From Pantoea deleyi (lineage in GTDB: Bacteria > Pseudomonadota > Gammaproteobacteria > Enterobacterales > Enterobacteriaceae): a stretch of DNA of 64,000 nucleotides. Positions 1-9,059 of this stretch are shown here, in pieces (within the stretch, counting starts at the first letter, position 1; each line of letters begins with the position of its first letter). Made by a program: the position numbers and the translations under genes. The stretch lies in NCBI RefSeq assembly GCF_022647325.1, contig NZ_CP071407.1:310001-374000 (forward strand), in the 5' to 3' direction. The notes under the pieces are model-generated. The model saw only the letters and a program-made list of their open reading frames with translations, searched no databases and was not told the DNA's origin.

Positions 1-299
1 CACTTCACCAGCGGGCCGATAGCCAGGTTAAACAGGCTGCCGGGCAGCAGGCTCACCGCGTGTGCACAGGCGATCAAATCGAACACGGGCTGACTCACCA
101 CCACCGGATGCTGCCCCGCCGCATGGTTAATCGCCATCACTTCTGACGCGGCACGGTTGACCGTGAAGAGATTCTCCTGCTGTTTGATCAGGCGAAACAC
201 CTGACCGGCCAGGGTCTGATTATCGTCGAAGAGTTTCAGCAGAATGGGTGACCCCATTAATACGGCGGAGTAAGCATAGACACGCGCATCGTTTAACAT
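1..299 (-). CDS. apbE: ApbE-type FAD:protein FMN transferase, N-terminal part, cut by window edge
   Basis: Only the first 99 or so residues are present and the gene runs off the left edge. The frame opens with ATG at 299 and reads without a stop. It shows the ApbE N-terminal pattern: an MGSP strand start, then LFTVNRAASEVMAIN-like text where the family has its first helix and loop, then FNLAIGPLVK matching the family's FN-x-A-IGPLV segment. ApbE enzymes move FMN from FAD onto a Thr or Ser of a target protein. The target is very likely the product of the gene 63 bases upstream, which carries an FMN_bind domain with a DAITGAT flavinylation motif. The two genes probably form one operon. The family call is fairly secure; the C-terminal half and catalytic Asp/His residues cannot be seen. 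Confidence 0.85.
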   Translation of the reverse strand, partial: MLNDARVYAYSAVLMGSPILLKLFDDNQTLAGQVFRLIKQQENLFTVNRAASEVMAINHAAGQHPVVVSQPVFDLIACAHAVSLLPGSLFNLAIGPLVK

Positions 300-362
300 A
301 GGCGACTCTGCTCTGAAGAGGAAAAAACGGCACCCGCCAGAGGCGGATGCCGGGGCGGGTGA

Positions 363-3143
363 TTAACGGCGGGCATAGGCCGCGGCGTTACCTCCCGCCA
401 GGATACCGAAGATGATGATATCAGCGACAGCGTTACCGCCGATACGGTTCGCGCCGTGGATACCGCCAACCACCTCGCCACAGGCCCAGGCACCGTTGAT
501 CACCTGTTTCTGACTGTCCAGCACGGCGGTCGTGGTGTCGATGGTAACGCCGCCCATGGTGTGATGCACCCCCGGTGCGATACGAATCGCATAGAACGGA
601 CCTTCACTCAGCGGGTGACGCAGCGCGGTCTGACGACCGAAATCTTCATCTTTCTGCATTCTGACAAAGTTGTTGTAACGGGCCAGCGTCGCTTCCAGCG
701 TCTGAGACTCGCTCATGTTCAGTTTCACGGCCAGCTCCGCCACAGTCGGCGCGCTGATGACAAAGCCTTTGGCAATATATTCGTCCGCGGCCTTGTTGTT
801 CATCCGTACCTGCTCATCGAACACGATCCAGGCACTTTTCTCTGGCAGGGCGATAATCTGAGCGGAAACTTTGTCGCGGGTCTCCATTTCGTTGTAGAAA
901 CGCTGACCGGCCTGACTGACCAGGATGGCGCCCCCGCCGCGAATGGACTCCGACACCAGATAAGAGGTGGTCTGTTCCACCGTCGGGTGGATCTGGATTT
1001 CGCCCATATCCACGGTTCCGGCACCAATTTTCTCCAGCATCGCGATGCCGCTGCCGGTCGCGCCTTTGTGGTTGGTGGTCACGAAGCCATCGAGTTCCGG
1101 ACGGTATTTCACCACCAGCTCGCGGTTGGCGCTGAATCCGCCGGTGGCCACAATCACGCTTTTCGCGTTCAGGATGCGGCTGTCGTTGTACTCATCCACC
1201 ACTTTGACACCGGTGACCGCGCCATTCTCATAGAGGATCTCTTCGACGGAGGTCTCCAGCAGCACTTCGATGTTGCGGCTATTGATATTTTTCACCAGGC
1301 CGCTGATCAGGAAGCCGCCGACCGCTGAGCGGTCCGCCGGGCGGTGTGTACGATCGATGCTCATCCCGCCGGTGATGGTGATGTCATTCAGCTCAATGCC
1401 ATGTTCCGCCAGCCACTCAATCGCTTCCGGTGCCAGGTCAACAAACTCACGCAGCAGCACCGGATTGTTTTTAAACTGGCCCCCTTTCAGGGTCTCTTCA
1501 TAGAACAACTCTTTGCTGTCCTCGATGCCTTTGAGTTTCTGGAAGCGGGTCTCTGCGGCGTTCATCCCCACAGAGGCTTTGATGGTGTTGCCGCCAATGG
1601 TCGGCATCTTCTCAATAATCACCACGCGCGCGCCCTGATCGTGCGCCTGAATCGCCGCTGCCAGACCGGCACCGCCGCTGCCCACAACCACCACGTCGAA
1701 GTTCTGCGGCGCGTCAGGGTTGCCGCCCTCTTCGATAACGTGTTCTTTGCTGGAGGTGGTCATGGCGCGTGAAACCGCTTTTTTCAGCGCCTCACTCTGC
1801 GTGGTGGCACCGGTAATCGCATCGACGTGTGGACTGTTGGCGACCAGGATGCGGTTACGCAGGCTTTCAAAGGTGGTGGTGAAGTCCACGTCCAGGGTGT
1901 CATCCGGCACCAGCGTGATGTCGGTGATACGGTCGGTATCCAGCGTCACATTGATTTTCAGCTTCAGCGCTTCGGCTTCCACTTTTTCCTGATAGACGCC
2001 CGCTTTATATTTGCGGCCCGATTCGCTCATGTCGCGGATCATCGCATCGACCAGTGAGAAGCGCCACAGCGGTTCCGGGATCTGCAGCGCTTCGCGTTTG
2101 TTGCTGTCGATATAGAGTTCGAGATGCTCGTTATTGAGAATGCGGTCGGCCCAGTTCGGATAGGCGATGCAGGCTTTACCAATCGCCACCAGATCGTAGC
2201 CTTTCTCCAGCGCCAGCTCCGCATCCGCTTTGTTCACCACGCCACCGACACCAATCACCGGCACTTTCGCCAGTTCAGGCGAACGCATCGCGATGTACTT
2301 CTCGATCAGCGGCGTAGGGTCCTGGATATCGACAATCGACGGACGCAGCAGCTGACCCACGGAGAAGTGCACGTAGTCCAGGCCACGCGCGGCCAGTTTC
2401 TCCAGCAGGTAGAGGGTGTCATCAAACCGGATGCCGGGCACTTCGATCTCTTCGGGTGAGAAACGGTAGCCGATGATGAAGGAGTTATGCGCGAAGCGTG
2501 CCGCCATCTTGTGGGTGATCTCCAGCACTTCCAGCGGGAAACGCGCGCGGTTATCTCGGCTGCCGCCCCATTTGTCATCACGCTGGTTGGAGTTCGGTGA
2601 ATAGAACTGCTGGATGAGGTAGGTATTGGCACCGTGGATTTCCACACCGTCGAACCCCGCCTTGATGGCACGGTTCACGGCATCACCGAATTTGGTGATC
2701 ATGGTCTCGACTTCCTCGGCGGTCAGCGCCAGCGGTTTGGTCGCCCCTTCACGCGGTGCGGCAATCGCACTGGGCGCAACCGGGGTTTTCCCGCCGATCA
2801 GTTCCGGCTCGACCATGCGGCCACCGTGATAGATCTGCAGGATTGCAGTAGAACCTTCAGATTTAATCGCGTCCGCAATGCGTTTCAGACCGGGAATCTT
2901 GTTATCGCTGTCGATGGCAATGGCACCCGGAAACGCCGGGCCACGGTTATCGATAAAACAGCACTCGACGATCACCGTACCGATGCTGCCTGCACGCGCG
3001 CGGTAGTATTCAACCAGCTCGCTGGTGACCGTACCGTCATAAAAACCGGTACAGGTGGTCATGGGTGCCATCACCAGCCGGTTTTTCAGCACGGCGCCGC
3101 CAGGGAGCGTCAGGGGATTCAGGATGGGAGTGAGAGTATTCAT
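363..3143 (-). CDS. Soluble NADH:fumarate reductase (OYE + FMN_bind + FAD-binding flavoprotein fusion)
   Basis: 926 residues, three flavin modules in one chain. Residues 1-350 are an old-yellow-enzyme-type NADH:flavin oxidoreductase barrel (QIYHGGR near 106, HGAN at 170, NQRDDKWGGSRDNR after it). Residues about 385-470 are an FMN_bind domain with the flavinylation motif DAITGAT at 441-447, where Thr447 is the expected site. From about 480 runs a flavocytochrome c/fumarate reductase domain with GSGGAG at 488 and the substrate segments HPT, RFYNE...TRD, HHTMGG and NRIGGNA. This order matches the cytoplasmic NADH:fumarate oxidoreductase described from Klebsiella: NADH reduces FMN, covalent FMN relays electrons, and FAD reduces fumarate. 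No signal peptide. I start at ATG 3143, which has GGAG nine bases upstream; a TTG at 3158 would include that Shine-Dalgarno in the coding region. Related substrates such as urocanate or acrylate cannot be excluded. Confidence 0.88.
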   Translation of the reverse strand: MNTLTPILNPLTLPGGAVLKNRLVMAPMTTCTGFYDGTVTSELVEYYRARAGSIGTVIVECCFIDNRGPAFPGAIAIDSDNKIPGLKRIADAIKSEGSTAILQIYHGGRMVEPELIGGKTPVAPSAIAAPREGATKPLALTAEEVETMITKFGDAVNRAIKAGFDGVEIHGANTYLIQQFYSPNSNQRDDKWGGSRDNRARFPLEVLEITHKMAARFAHNSFIIGYRFSPEEIEVPGIRFDDTLYLLEKLAARGLDYVHFSVGQLLRPSIVDIQDPTPLIEKYIAMRSPELAKVPVIGVGGVVNKADAELALEKGYDLVAIGKACIAYPNWADRILNNEHLELYIDSNKREALQIPEPLWRFSLVDAMIRDMSESGRKYKAGVYQEKVEAEALKLKINVTLDTDRITDITLVPDDTLDVDFTTTFESLRNRILVANSPHVDAITGATTQSEALKKAVSRAMTTSSKEHVIEEGGNPDAPQNFDVVVVGSGGAGLAAAIQAHDQGARVVIIEKMPTIGGNTIKASVGMNAAETRFQKLKGIEDSKELFYEETLKGGQFKNNPVLLREFVDLAPEAIEWLAEHGIELNDITITGGMSIDRTHRPADRSAVGGFLISGLVKNINSRNIEVLLETSVEEILYENGAVTGVKVVDEYNDSRILNAKSVIVATGGFSANRELVVKYRPELDGFVTTNHKGATGSGIAMLEKIGAGTVDMGEIQIHPTVEQTTSYLVSESIRGGGAILVSQAGQRFYNEMETRDKVSAQIIALPEKSAWIVFDEQVRMNNKAADEYIAKGFVISAPTVAELAVKLNMSESQTLEATLARYNNFVRMQKDEDFGRQTALRHPLSEGPFYAIRIAPGVHHTMGGVTIDTTTAVLDSQKQVINGAWACGEVVGGIHGANRIGGNAVADIIIFGILAGGNAAAYARR

Positions 3144-3733
3144 TGCGATAAACTCCAAGATTTAAAAGTCTGGAAATTTTTTAGCGGACGCAAATTATCG
3201 CCTAATTAAGTGGTCCGATGTCATGACGTTAATATACGCCTTTCTTTGCTTTCATAAGTAATAAATTTACTTTTTTAACTTTTAAACGATTTGGAAATTT
3301 AATTTGCTGATTTACCAGAGTAAAGTTATATTGATTGTTAACTAATGGAAACCGAAAAGCAACACATCGTTTACATAAAAAATAAAACAATCTCTATCAG
3401 AGAGTTAGATGAGACATCACGCCGCGCCGTCGCTGATAATCTGGCGACCTCCATCACAAAAAGGCCGAAACTCTGCGCACCGGAAAATAGAGAGAAAATA
3501 AATGTTAAAATCCGGGGATAATAACTAAATTTCTTTGATCCAGATCAAAATTCATATTTCAGAAAATCGCATCATATTTACATGGCGTTAAAATCAGTGC
3601 TCAACACACCGTCAGCAGATTATCCTAAATCCGTGCATCGCGGTTTATTCATACACTCAAGAATAAAAAAGAAAGTCATTCATGAAGGTCCGGGGCGCAC
3701 ATCGTATTCTTCTTAACTTGCAGATAAAACACT
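3144..3733. promoter_or_regulatory. 590-base divergent promoter region between fumarate reductase and DASS transporter
   Basis: AT-rich, non-coding spacer between two divergent genes. It holds one perfect FNR-type palindrome (listed separately). A weak second candidate starts with TTGAT at 3331, but its right half (AACTA) matches poorly. On the plus strand a CATATT at 3573-3578 lies where the -10 element of a class II FNR promoter centred at -41.5 would fall, so transcription toward the transporter could start near 3585 with a leader of about 150 bases. I see no convincing -10 for the leftward gene. Confidence 0.6.
3535..3548. promoter_or_regulatory. Perfect FNR box
   Basis: TTGATCCAGATCAA matches the FNR consensus TTGAT-N4-ATCAA at all ten defined positions. 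A chance match of this quality is expected about 0.06 times in 64 kb of even composition. It sits between genes for fumarate reduction and dicarboxylate transport, where oxygen-controlled expression makes sense. FNR is an oxygen-labile 4Fe-4S activator of the CRP family. Confidence 0.8.
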
Positions 3734-5242
3734 ATGAAAACACTCTCAGCTGTAACCGAACCGCCAAAAGCCTCACCTGCGGCGGCGGCCAGAAAGAAAG
3801 CGCTTATGCTTGCCTTACCGGTGATTGTGGCCGTGCTGCTGTTACTGGTGCCCACCCCCGCCGGGCTCGAACCCTACGCCTGGCACTTCTTCGCCATCTT
3901 CGTCGGGGTCATCGTCGGTCTGATCTTCGAACCGCTGCCGGGTGCCGTGATTGGCCTGACCGGGGTCGTGGTCATCGCCCTCTTCAGTCAGTTCCTGCTT
4001 TTCAGTCCGGCAGAGCTGGCCAACCCGAAATTCAAAGCCGCCAGCGAATCCTTTAAGTGGGCGGTGAGCGGTTTCGGTAACTCCACCGTCTGGCTGATCT
4101 TCGGTGCCTTTATGTTCGCCGCCGGTTATGACAAAACGCAGTTCGGTCGTCGGCTGGCCCTGATTCTGGTGAAGTATCTGGGTCGTCGCAGCCTGACGCT
4201 GGGTTACGCCATTACCTTCGCTGACCTGCTGCTGGCGCCGTTTACGCCGTCGAATACCGCGCGCAGTGGCGGCACCATCTATCCGATTATTGCCAACCTG
4301 CCACCGCTGTATGGCTCTAAACCCAACGATCCGAGCGCCCGTAAAATCGGCTCTTACCTGATGTGGGTTGCGATTACCGCCGCCTGTATTACCAGCTCAA
4401 TGTTCCTCTCTGCGCTGGCTCCTAACCTGCTGGCGCTGGCGCTGGTGAAAAGCATCATCGGTTTTGATATCTCATGGGGCATGTGGTTCCTGGCCTTCCT
4501 GCCGCTGGGCCTGCTGCTGATTCTGACCATGCCGCTGCTGGCCTACTGGTTCTATCCGCCTGAAGTCAAAATCAACGACGAAGTGCCAAAATGGGCTATC
4601 GCCGAACTGGAGAAACTGGGCCGTCTGACCCGCAATGAGATCCTGCTGCTGGTATTTGTGGTCTGTGCGCTGCTGATGTGGATTTTCGCCACCTCCTGGA
4701 TTGAACCGGCGCTGGCAGCCCTGCTGGTTGTGGTGCTGATGCTGTGGACCGGCGTGCTGAACTGGAACGACATTACCAGTAACAAACCGGCCTGGAACAC
4801 CTTCGCCTGGTTCGCCACCCTGGTGGCTCTGGCCGATGGTCTGGCCCGTGTAGGGTTCATCACCTGGTTAGGTAAAGAGGGGGGGATGCTGCTGCAGGGT
4901 TACGACCCGCAGGTGTCAGCCGTGGTTCTGCTGATCGCCTTCTTCCTGCTGCACTACCTGTTCGCCAGTACTACCGCGCACACCACCGCGCTGTTACCGG
5001 CCATGCTGACCATCGCCGCCTCTATCCCGGGCATTAACATGCCGGTCTTCTGCCTGATGTTATGTACCTCTCTGGGTGTGATGGGCATCATCACCCCTTA
5101 CGGTACCGGCCCAAGTCCGATTTACTACGGCAGCGGCTATCTGCCGACCAAAGACTACTGGCGCCTGGGCACCATCTTCGGTGCCATCTTCCTGGTCTCT
5201 ATGATGCTGATTGCCTATCCGTGGATGGTGTGGATGTTCTGA
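3734..5242 (+). CDS. DASS-family dicarboxylate/tricarboxylate transporter (CitT/TtdT-like)
   Basis: 502 residues, about a dozen hydrophobic segments after a charged cytoplasmic N-terminus. The divalent anion:sodium symporter (DASS) family is recognised by two substrate/cation-site loops: PSNTARSGGT near residue 172 and ASTTAHTTALLPA in the second half, followed by the GTGPSPIYYGSGY segment near the C-terminus. Members include citrate/succinate and tartrate/succinate antiporters (CitT, TtdT) and sodium-coupled symporters. With fumarase downstream and fumarate reductase divergent, exchange of malate, tartrate, fumarate or citrate for succinate is the most economical reading. The exact substrate cannot be read from the sequence. 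The Shine-Dalgarno before ATG 3734 is poor, so the start is less certain than the family. Confidence 0.85.
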   Translation: MKTLSAVTEPPKASPAAAARKKALMLALPVIVAVLLLLVPTPAGLEPYAWHFFAIFVGVIVGLIFEPLPGAVIGLTGVVVIALFSQFLLFSPAELANPKFKAASESFKWAVSGFGNSTVWLIFGAFMFAAGYDKTQFGRRLALILVKYLGRRSLTLGYAITFADLLLAPFTPSNTARSGGTIYPIIANLPPLYGSKPNDPSARKIGSYLMWVAITAACITSSMFLSALAPNLLALALVKSIIGFDISWGMWFLAFLPLGLLLILTMPLLAYWFYPPEVKINDEVPKWAIAELEKLGRLTRNEILLLVFVVCALLMWIFATSWIEPALAALLVVVLMLWTGVLNWNDITSNKPAWNTFAWFATLVALADGLARVGFITWLGKEGGMLLQGYDPQVSAVVLLIAFFLLHYLFASTTAHTTALLPAMLTIAASIPGINMPVFCLMLCTSLGVMGIITPYGTGPSPIYYGSGYLPTKDYWRLGTIFGAIFLVSMMLIAYPWMVWMF

Positions 5243-5288
5243 CGGATACCAAATGCAGATCAACGCGTTATAAGATACCATTCCTGCA

Positions 5289-5316
5289 CTTCCCCGTCGT
5301 ACCCACGGCGGGGAAG
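5289..5316 (+). other. 12-bp stem-loop between transporter and fumarase genes
   Basis: CTTCCCCGTCGT pairs with ACGGCGGGGAAG around an ACCC loop, with one T-G wobble. No run of T follows, so it is more likely an mRNA stabilising or processing hairpin than a terminator. The transporter and fumarase genes may therefore be one transcript across the 157-base gap. Confidence 0.6.
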
Positions 5317-5399
5317 CATAATAAACACTACATTCGCCTATGATGTTGCTCCCCCGCCGCCTGCACGCGAGGGTTCAGCCAGTCAGTAAGTGAGAAAAA

Positions 5400-7046
5400 A
5401 TGTCGAACAAACCTTTTGTCTATCAGAACCCCTTTCCACTGTCCCACGACGAAACCGAATACTATCTGCTGAGTCGCGAGCATGTCTCTGTCGCTGAATT
5501 TGAGGGCCAGGAGATCCTGAAAGTCGCGCCTCGGGCCCTGACCTTACTCGCTCAGCAGGCGTTCCACGATGCCTCCTTCATGCTGCGTCCGGCCCACCAG
5601 CAGCAGGTTGCCTCTATCCTTAGCGACCCGGAAGCCAGCGACAATGACAGATATGTCGCCCTGCAGTTTCTGAGAAACTCCGAAATTGCCGCCCGAGGCG
5701 TGCTGCCGACCTGTCAGGATACCGGCACCGCGATCATCATGGGTAAAAAGGGTCAGCGCGTCTGGACCGGCGGCGGAGATGAAGCCGCACTGTCAGAGGG
5801 TATCTACAATACCTATATCGAAGAAAACCTGCGTTACTCGCAGAACGCTGCGCTGGATATGTACAAAGAGGTGAATACCGGCACCAACCTGCCTGCGCAG
5901 ATTGATCTCTACAGCGTGGATGGCGATGAGTACAAGTTCCTCTGTGTCGCCAAGGGTGGCGGCTCCGCCAACAAAACCTATCTCTATCAGGAAACCAAAG
6001 CGCTGCTCAGCCCGGGCAAGCTGAAGAATTACCTGGTGGATAAGATGCGGACCCTCGGCACCGCCGCCTGCCCGCCTTACCATATCGCCTTTGTCATCGG
6101 CGGCACCTCGGCAGAGAGCACGCTGAAAACGGTTAAACTCGCCTCGACGCACTACTACGACGGGCTGCCCACCGAAGGCAACGAGCACGGTCAGGCTTTC
6201 CGCGACATTCAGCTGGAGCAGGAACTGCTGGAAGCGGCGCAGCAGCTCGGCCTGGGCGCGCAGTTTGGCGGTAAATATTTCGCCCACGACATCCGCGTGG
6301 TTCGGCTGCCGCGTCACGGCGCGTCCTGCCCGGTCGGAATGGGCGTCTCCTGCTCGGCTGACCGTAACATCAAAGCGAAGATCAACCGTGAAGGCATCTG
6401 GATTGAGAAGCTGGAATCCAATCCAGGCCGTCTGATCCCGGAAGCGCTGCGTCAGCAGGGTGAAGGCGAAGTGTTGCAGGTTAATCTTAATCGTCCGATG
6501 GAGGAGATTCTGGCGCAGCTCTCCGCCTATCCGGTCTCGACCCGTCTTTCCCTGACCGGCACCATCATCGTGGCGCGTGATATCGCCCATGCCAAACTCA
6601 AAGAGCGCATCGATAACGGCGAAGGCTTACCGCAGTACATCAAAGATCACCCGGTCTATTACGCCGGTCCGGCTAAGACGCCGGAAGGGTACGCCTCCGG
6701 TTCGCTCGGCCCGACCACCGCAGGACGTATGGACTCCTACGTTGATCTGCTGCAGGCCCACGGCGGCAGCAAGATCATGCTCGCCAAGGGTAACCGCAGC
6801 CAGCAGGTGACAGATGCCTGTCAGAAACATGGCGGCTTCTACCTGGGCAGCATCGGCGGTCCGGCCGCCGTCCTGGCACAGCAGAGCATCAAGAGCCTGG
6901 AGTGTGTGGAGTATCCTGAGCTGGGCATGGAAGCGATCTGGAAAATCGAGGTGGAGAACTTCCCTGCGTTTATCCTGGTCGATGACAAAGGCAATGACTT
7001 CTTCCAGCACATCGAGCGCGCGCACTGCGCCAGATGCGTCAAGTAA
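5400..7046 (+). CDS. fumA: Class I fumarate hydratase (FumA/FumB type)
   Basis: 548 residues, the usual length of the enterobacterial homodimeric iron-sulfur fumarases. Cysteines fall at 105 (LPTCQDTGT), 224 (TAACPPYH) and 318 (GVSCSADRN), the positions of the three 4Fe-4S ligands in E. coli FumA. The enzyme interconverts L-malate and fumarate in the cytoplasm. Its place behind a dicarboxylate carrier and opposite a fumarate reductase suggests a reductive role, malate to fumarate, which would make it a functional FumB even though FumA and FumB cannot be told apart here. The ATG at 5400 follows a GTGAGAAAAA stretch with only a weak Shine-Dalgarno. The gene ends just before a strong terminator. 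Confidence 0.93.
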   Translation: MSNKPFVYQNPFPLSHDETEYYLLSREHVSVAEFEGQEILKVAPRALTLLAQQAFHDASFMLRPAHQQQVASILSDPEASDNDRYVALQFLRNSEIAARGVLPTCQDTGTAIIMGKKGQRVWTGGGDEAALSEGIYNTYIEENLRYSQNAALDMYKEVNTGTNLPAQIDLYSVDGDEYKFLCVAKGGGSANKTYLYQETKALLSPGKLKNYLVDKMRTLGTAACPPYHIAFVIGGTSAESTLKTVKLASTHYYDGLPTEGNEHGQAFRDIQLEQELLEAAQQLGLGAQFGGKYFAHDIRVVRLPRHGASCPVGMGVSCSADRNIKAKINREGIWIEKLESNPGRLIPEALRQQGEGEVLQVNLNRPMEEILAQLSAYPVSTRLSLTGTIIVARDIAHAKLKERIDNGEGLPQYIKDHPVYYAGPAKTPEGYASGSLGPTTAGRMDSYVDLLQAHGGSKIMLAKGNRSQQVTDACQKHGGFYLGSIGGPAAVLAQQSIKSLECVEYPELGMEAIWKIEVENFPAFILVDDKGNDFFQHIERAHCARCVK

Positions 7047-7063
7047 CGCTGACGGCCAGACAG

Positions 7064-7092
7064 AAAAAAAGCCCCGGTTTCGGGGCTTTTTT
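7064..7092 (+). terminator. Rho-independent terminator of the fumarase gene
   Basis: A 6-bp GC stem (GCCCCG/CGGGGC) with a GTTT loop, flanked by seven A on the left and six T on the right. It starts 18 bases after the fumarase stop codon. The A run on the other side would let it act on leftward transcripts too. Confidence 0.92.
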
Positions 7093-7149
7093 ATGGAAAG
7101 GCTCTGGCCGTTGAGCGGCAGCCAGACTCACGCCGTTCTGGCTTCTCTT

Positions 7150-7806
7150 TTAGCCGCGCTGCAACCGCTGCAACGCCGCTTCGATCTGCCTGTCGCCTTT
7201 CGTCAGTTCGATGATCTGATACGTAATCGCCGGGTGTTCAATTATCCCGACCAGCGTTGCCGCCACATCTTCACGCGGGATCTCACCATAGGGAATCGCC
7301 AGATCGGCATGAACCCGTCCCGTTCCGGCGTCATCGGTCAGCGTGCCGGGCCGCAGGATCACCCACGCCAGGCTGCTCGCCACCAGTGCTGCATCCGCCA
7401 GACGTTTAACACGCATGTAGTTTTCGAAACCCTCTGACGGGGTTTTGCCCCGCCCCGCATCCGGGAAAGCGGAAACCAGTATAAAACGCGGGACGCCCGC
7501 CTGCGTAGCGGCTGCTACGGCCAGCTTCAGCCCTTCACCGTCGATGGCATTGGTCAGCGCGATGCCCGCGCCGCCTGCACCCGCCGTAAAGACGGCAACA
7601 TCGTGCCCGGCCATCATCGCGGCCAGCGCGGTGACGTCCAGCTGCTGAATATCGCCTGCCACCGGCTTCGCGCCCGCCGCCTGCAGCATTTCAGCCTGTT
7701 CCGGTTTACGATGCAGCGCCGTGACCACATGGTTACGACGGCTGAGCTGACGGGTGAGCTGTCGGCCAACTTTGCCCGCCGCGCCGATGATGAAACACGT
7801 TGCCAT
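7150..7806 (-). CDS. NAD(P)H-binding atypical SDR protein (NAD_binding_10-like)
   Basis: 218 residues beginning with a Rossmann strand and the glycine loop GAAGKVGRQL near residue 8. The segments TAGAGG, RFILVSA and WVILRPGTL are typical of atypical short-chain dehydrogenases related to the YwnB/NmrA-like group. It lacks the classical SDR YxxxK pair in an obvious form, although ENYMRVKR around residue 128 is similar. Substrate unknown; members are nucleotide-sugar epimerase-like, redox-sensor or stress proteins. The ATG at 7806 has a strong GGAGG six bases upstream. It lies 85 bases after the neighbouring reductase gene on the same strand and may share its transcript. Confidence 0.75.
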   Translation of the reverse strand: MATCFIIGAAGKVGRQLTRQLSRRNHVVTALHRKPEQAEMLQAAGAKPVAGDIQQLDVTALAAMMAGHDVAVFTAGAGGAGIALTNAIDGEGLKLAVAAATQAGVPRFILVSAFPDAGRGKTPSEGFENYMRVKRLADAALVASSLAWVILRPGTLTDDAGTGRVHADLAIPYGEIPREDVAATLVGIIEHPAITYQIIELTKGDRQIEAALQRLQRG

Positions 7807-7891
7807 AGGTTCCTCCCTTTTCTGATCGCGTGCCTGAGTATAGCCTCTGCCGGAAGCAAAACAGGCGCCGGTGTCGGCGCCTGTGGGGGAA

Positions 7892-8959
7892 TTATTCCGG
7901 GATCACTTTTTCCGCTTTCAGCTTGTCGAACAGCTGAGTAAAGGCGTCGAGCGTACTGCGATAGCCGGTAAAGCCCGCCTTACGGCTCTTGCTCATATCG
8001 GTGAAGGCTTCCATCGGACGCCCCAGGTCGGCGTCTGTGTGCCACCAGGAGACCAGCTTAGTGACGTCAGCCTCACGCAGCTGATGCTGTGCGGCAATCG
8101 CCTTCCACGCTGCGGGTGCCTCCTCCATCCGGTTTTCCAGCGGCATCATCTGCGCCGGAAGTGCGGCGGCCTCAAGACCGAAGTACTCCGCCAGTTTCGG
8201 CCACATCCAGTTCCAGCGGAACACGTCGCCATTCACGGCGTTGAAATCGTGATTGGCACCGTTAGGTGAGGTGGCCGCCCAGTGCAGCTGCTCAGCCAGC
8301 AGACCGGCATCGGTCATATCCACCACGCCGTTCCACTGCTCCGGTGAGCCAGGGAAGATAAAGGGCCAGCCCTTCTCTTTACACAGCGTCGCGTAGACCG
8401 CCAGCGTCTGCCCCATGTTCATCGCATTACCCACCGCATAGCCGATGATGGTGTGAGGACGATGCACGCTCCAGCGATAGTCATATTTCTCTGCACCGGC
8501 AAACAGCTCATCTTCCTGCGCGTAGTAGAAGTTATCGACCGGCTGACGGCCCTGCTCTTCACGGAACGGCGTCACCGGCACCGCGCCCTTTCCGTATGCT
8601 TCGAACGGCCCCAGGTAGTGTTTCAGCCCGGTCACCAGCGCAACGTGCGAACCTTTGAGTCGATCGCCCAGCGCGTCGATCACGTTGCGCACCATTCCGC
8701 CGTTGACGCGAATATTCTCTTTTTCCGTCTCCTGACGGGCCCAGACGCTGAAGAACAGCGCATCCGGTTTCTCCGATTTCAGGACCTCGCGCACGGCGTC
8801 GGCGTCCGTCAGATCCGCGGTCAGGCTGGTCACGCCCTCAGGCACCGCACCGCGTCCGCGGGACAGGCCGCTGACTTCCCAGCCCTCCTGCTGAAGTTTT
8901 TCTGCCAGTGCGCGACCGATAACGCCGCTGATGCCCACAATCAAAGCGTGCTTTTTCAT
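7892..8959 (-). CDS. PRISE-like SDR (progesterone 5-beta-reductase/iridoid synthase-type enone reductase)
   Basis: 355 residues with an N-terminal GISGVIGRAL dinucleotide-binding loop and a nearby SRGRG motif suited to NADPH. The segment NFYYAQED around residue 168 matches the NFYY-x-x-ED signature of the PRISE group, in which the second Tyr stabilises the enolate during 1,4-reduction of enones. SVHRPHTIIGY and the C-terminal helical part also fit. In bacteria the physiological substrate of these enzymes is generally unknown. The LysR gene starting 100 bases away on the opposite strand probably regulates it. No RBS conflict: TCCTCG on the top strand gives a GAGGAG Shine-Dalgarno. Confidence 0.78.
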   Translation of the reverse strand: MKKHALIVGISGVIGRALAEKLQQEGWEVSGLSRGRGAVPEGVTSLTADLTDADAVREVLKSEKPDALFFSVWARQETEKENIRVNGGMVRNVIDALGDRLKGSHVALVTGLKHYLGPFEAYGKGAVPVTPFREEQGRQPVDNFYYAQEDELFAGAEKYDYRWSVHRPHTIIGYAVGNAMNMGQTLAVYATLCKEKGWPFIFPGSPEQWNGVVDMTDAGLLAEQLHWAATSPNGANHDFNAVNGDVFRWNWMWPKLAEYFGLEAAALPAQMMPLENRMEEAPAAWKAIAAQHQLREADVTKLVSWWHTDADLGRPMEAFTDMSKSRKAGFTGYRSTLDAFTQLFDKLKAEKVIPE

Positions 8960-9059
8960 TTGATTTCTCCTCGTTTTGCGTAATTCTAAGCCTAATAGAG
9001 AATTCAGTTCTTATCTCTGGCATTTATTCACAGCATTCTTAACCTGAGTTCATTAATCG

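Noticed and set aside
456..1328. 290-codon frame antisense to the fumarate reductase gene
   Set aside because: Opposite a gene with clear FAD-domain motifs; the translation is His/Gln/Arg-rich noise.
3331..3344. Second FNR box in the fumarate promoter region
   Set aside because: Only the left half TTGAT is good; the right half AACTA matches too poorly.
3682..4056. 124-codon frame overlapping the DASS transporter start
   Set aside because: Different frame from a clear membrane transporter and no recognisable protein; overlap would be 323 bases.
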